Source of the DNA: JBAZDC01 sp041654595
Lineage (GTDB): Bacteria > Pseudomonadota > Gammaproteobacteria > Burkholderiales > Burkholderiaceae_B
DNA length: 17,069 bases
Direction of reading: 5' to 3'
NCBI GenBank assembly: GCA_964551305.1
Contig: CAZKBT010000066.1
Span: 1 to 17,069, forward strand
The position numbers were made by a program, and so were the translations under genes. This document shows positions 15,901 through 17,069 of this stretch, in pieces. Under the pieces are notes generated by a model, which did not search any database, was not told where the DNA came from, and saw only the letters and a list, made by a program, of their open reading frames with translations. Every line of letters begins with the position of its first letter. The first letter of the stretch is position 1.

Positions 15901-17069
15901 GCCGGTTTGCGTCGTATCGGTCGCCAGCACCAACCGGCCCGAGCCGCGAATGTCCAGCGCGCCCGGCCCCGAGAGCGCAAGCGGTTCTGTCAAGCGCAAC
16001 GCGTGCGGCGAGGACCCGCTGCCGCCCAGCTCCAGCACTAGGCCCGAGTCCTGCGTCAACGCCAGGCGACGCGCCAGATCCTGAACCGCACCGCCGCCCA
16101 CGTTATCCACGTGCAAAGCGCCACCGGCCAACGTCACGGTCCGGTCGTGCTCGGTCAGCATGCTGCCCAGTTGCGCATCGCCCGCCACGCGCAGCACCCC
16201 GCCCGAGATGGTCGTGCCGCCGCTGTAGGTATTATTCCCGCCCAACACCAGCTCGCCGCCATGCGTCTTGTTCAACCCGTGCGTGCCGCTCAGCACGTTA
16301 TCGATTCGCGCGCTGACCGACGGCAGCACACGCACCTCGACCGGATGACCGTCGGCCGAGTCAAGCGTCAGCGCATCGCCCGTCAGGTGATAGCCAGGCA
16401 GCACAAATTGCAGGCCTTGCGTCGACAGGGGGTCTTGCGTACTGACCAGGCCGCCCGGGCTGCCGTCGTGCGCAAAGACCGCCACTTTCCCGGCCCAGGG
16501 CACCATCGTCTCGCCATTGGCGGCGTACCAATCATTGTGCACATTGCCCCAGGCGCCATCGCCGCCCTTCCAATGCTGCAAGCTATCGTCGTAGAACAAC
16601 AGGTCAATAAAGCCGGGAGTGGCGGTGAGCAGCGTATAGGGCGTGGCGCTTAGCGCAGCCGGCGGGGCAATGCTGGCGAACCCCGGACCCGTTTGCGCCC
16701 CCTCGTAGGTGAACAGACGGTAGTAGCCCAGGCCCGGCACGCCATCGGCCAGGATATCGTCGCTGGCCAGCAGCGTGAGCGCGCCGTCCAAATGCAGATC
16801 GCCCTGGACCAGAATATGATCGCTGTTGCCCGGCAAGGCGCGGGTCGCGCCCGGACTGCCCAGCTCGAACTCGGAGGCCGACAGCGCATCGAGGATCAGA
16901 TCGCCGGCCACCGTCAGGCCGCCCACGGAATTGCCCGGCGCCAGCGTGGCGCCGGCTTGAATCGCGGTAACACCCGAGGCCCCGATCGTGCCCCCGCCAC
17001 CCAGCACGGCGCCCGGCTGTACCGTAAACGTGCCCGAGAGCGCGGCCGAACTGCCCAGGACCGTGCCGT
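12982..17069 (-). CDS. Large classical (type Va) autotransporter, N-terminus cut by window edge
   Basis: The frame is open from the right edge to a TAG at 12982, giving 1,361 residues visible. The signal peptide lies outside. Numbering below starts at the GTG at 17007, an internal codon. The passenger is a Gly/Ala/Val-rich beta-helix with autotransporter-associated strand repeats (TLTGVNSYTGGTQVLAGR type), two APGNSVG-LTVAG blocks (about 23 and 819) and a W-GGDGAWGNVHNDW segment (146-160). A pertactin-like C-terminal passenger cap spans about 800-920. A Pro/Gly/Asn/Asp linker follows (923-949; DNA 14158-14241). The membrane beta-barrel (about 1075-1341) starts near LHLWAEIIGGQQ and ends RVRF, with the terminal Phe recognised by the BAM machinery. 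It is probably a surface adhesin or related virulence factor; no protease triad or ligand motif such as RGD is seen in this part. Confidence 0.93.
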   Translation of the reverse strand, partial: GTVLGSSAALSGTFTVQPGAVLGGGGTIGASGVTAIQAGATLAPGNSVGGLTVAGDLILDALSASEFELGSPGATRALPGNSDHILVQGDLHLDGALTLLASDDILADGVPGLGYYRLFTYEGAQTGPGFASIAPPAALSATPYTLLTATPGFIDLLFYDDSLQHWKGGDGAWGNVHNDWYAANGETMVPWAGKVAVFAHDGSPGGLVSTQDPLSTQGLQFVLPGYHLTGDALTLDSADGHPVEVRVLPSVSARIDNVLSGTHGLNKTHGGELVLGGNNTYSGGTTISGGVLRVAGDAQLGSMLTEHDRTVTLAGGALHVDNVGGGAVQDLARRLALTQDSGLVLELGGSGSSPHALRLTEPLALSGPGALDIRGSGRLVLATDTTQTGTLYVRNAGGLQVGEHGTQGSVQGDIVNETWVGFARSDDYTFGGAISGAGVVAQLADGALTLTGVNSYTGGTQVLAGRVIAQQDANLGAASGEVVLDGGRLEVHGTSFSHMARPVAIGAEGGELAITDAANALTVAGALGGAGDLQVQGAGRLILAADNPYSGTLTVANAGGVTLGAGGASGSVQGAIALQPQTTLRFDRTTDLVHAGEISGAGDVVKRGPNTLSLTGENRYAGGTRVSGGLVAITRDANLGAAEGGVLLDGGGLRIEGASMATLRRAIMVGEAGGMLEVVQPGHTVTLETAIGGVGGLRAQGAGALVLTADQAYTGVTVVANAGGVTLGNGGAAGSLAGPVQVDTRLAFNRTDTMDYAGAISGAGQLIKHGGNLLSLTGEGSGFTGTTRVEAGTLRVGRAGIGSLGGALEVAGGATLGGSGTLGAPGREVTIHAGGIVAPGNSVGTLTVAGNLRLAPGSFFDVEADDQGQADRLHVAGTASLSGTVRIEAQGAQFAARTPYTILSAGQRVNTFEGATANYEYLRPELDYWGNDVVLTLVRKGVNPDPDPGPGPGPNPGPGPNPDPGPNPDRPFEDAATTPNGVEVAKGVESLPVTHPLYQYVETLPEGMAQTVFESLSGEAHASAQSAAASLTGLLGQHSANQMRANLGSGAGWGSDSASGIDGGGTRSGASGDAVQDGVGGHSGLSRRDLHLWAEIIGGQQNLTGSAVASVRQRTGGVFIGGDARAGRDWRVGASLGYADSRINVSDRGSRADVKSYSMTLTAGRAVALDRGQLNLIGGVSHARNTVNTRRDISASGLNQLLKASYKGHATQVFGELGWAVPVNDGLRLEPFVGVSWQQMQTDGYRESGGFAALSAALQRLSTTSTTTGLRVQAGTHHGVINAMLGWRHTFGDTQTVSRMAFEGGQEFSVQGTPIARDAALVELGGALSLGKRSTLSVTYNGQLAKHAKEHAGRVTLRVRF
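14704..16242 (-). repeat. Tandem passenger modules of about 164 residues in the autotransporter
   Basis: Four equivalent positions recur: NNTYSGGTT (residue 258), VNSYTGGTQ (433), ENRYAGGTR (597) and GSGFTGTTR (760), with spacings of 175, 164 and 163 residues. Between them NAGG-xLG-xG-xxGS also recurs (376, 538, 702), as do DANLGAA (452, 616) and LDGGxL (464, 628). The last two full modules are the most alike. These are diverged internal duplications of the beta-helix. Confidence 0.85.

Noticed and set aside
13015..16041. A 1,008-codon open frame on the plus strand opposite the autotransporter
   Set aside because: It is antisense to a well-supported autotransporter. Its product is Arg/His/Ala-rich with no domain, as expected from the complement of GC-rich repetitive Gly/Ala coding DNA.

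Overview
The window reads as chromosomal DNA of a GC-rich betaproteobacterium, most likely of the Alcaligenaceae (Bordetella/Achromobacter-like). The reasons are the Bug (tripartite tricarboxylate transporter) solute-binding protein beside a LysR regulator, the pertactin-style autotransporter with a Pro-rich linker, and the general gene style. The genus is an inference from gene content; no marker gene is present.

Layout. 1-3393 (minus): cysJ-cysI, the two subunits of NADPH assimilatory sulfite reductase; cysI runs off the left edge. 3526-5891: a LysR regulator (minus) divergent from a small cupin gene and a Bug-type periplasmic binding protein (plus). The Bug gene is cut at about residue 260 and abuts an unrelated gene, so it is a pseudogene. 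5937-7432 (minus): a GFA-family zinc-binding protein and a stand-alone LigD-type polymerase domain. 7760-8623 (plus): a complete ANT(3'')/AadA-family aminoglycoside nucleotidyltransferase. 8660-9037 (minus): a small exported protein resembling Rap1a/Tai immunity proteins. 9163-11232 (minus): the most striking gene, a 689-residue leucine-rich-repeat protein with a C-terminal NEL (IpaH/SspH-type) E3 ubiquitin ligase domain, that is, a predicted type III secretion effector. 11870-12868 (minus): the C-terminal two thirds of an IS110-family transposase joined to a glycine-rich fragment that looks like autotransporter passenger. 12982-17069 (minus): a large classical autotransporter, complete at its C-terminus and open at the right edge.

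How the genes fit together. cysJI is housekeeping sulfur assimilation. The LysR/cupin/Bug unit was probably a small catabolic or uptake module that has decayed by deletion. From about 5.9 to 12.9 kb the window looks like a patchwork of accessory genes (LigD-Pol, AadA, secreted protein, NEL effector, IS remnant) bounded by at least two visible recombination scars. The NEL effector and the autotransporter are both surface or host-interaction functions, which suggests a host-associated organism. No secretion apparatus, tRNA, rRNA or CRISPR array is visible here.
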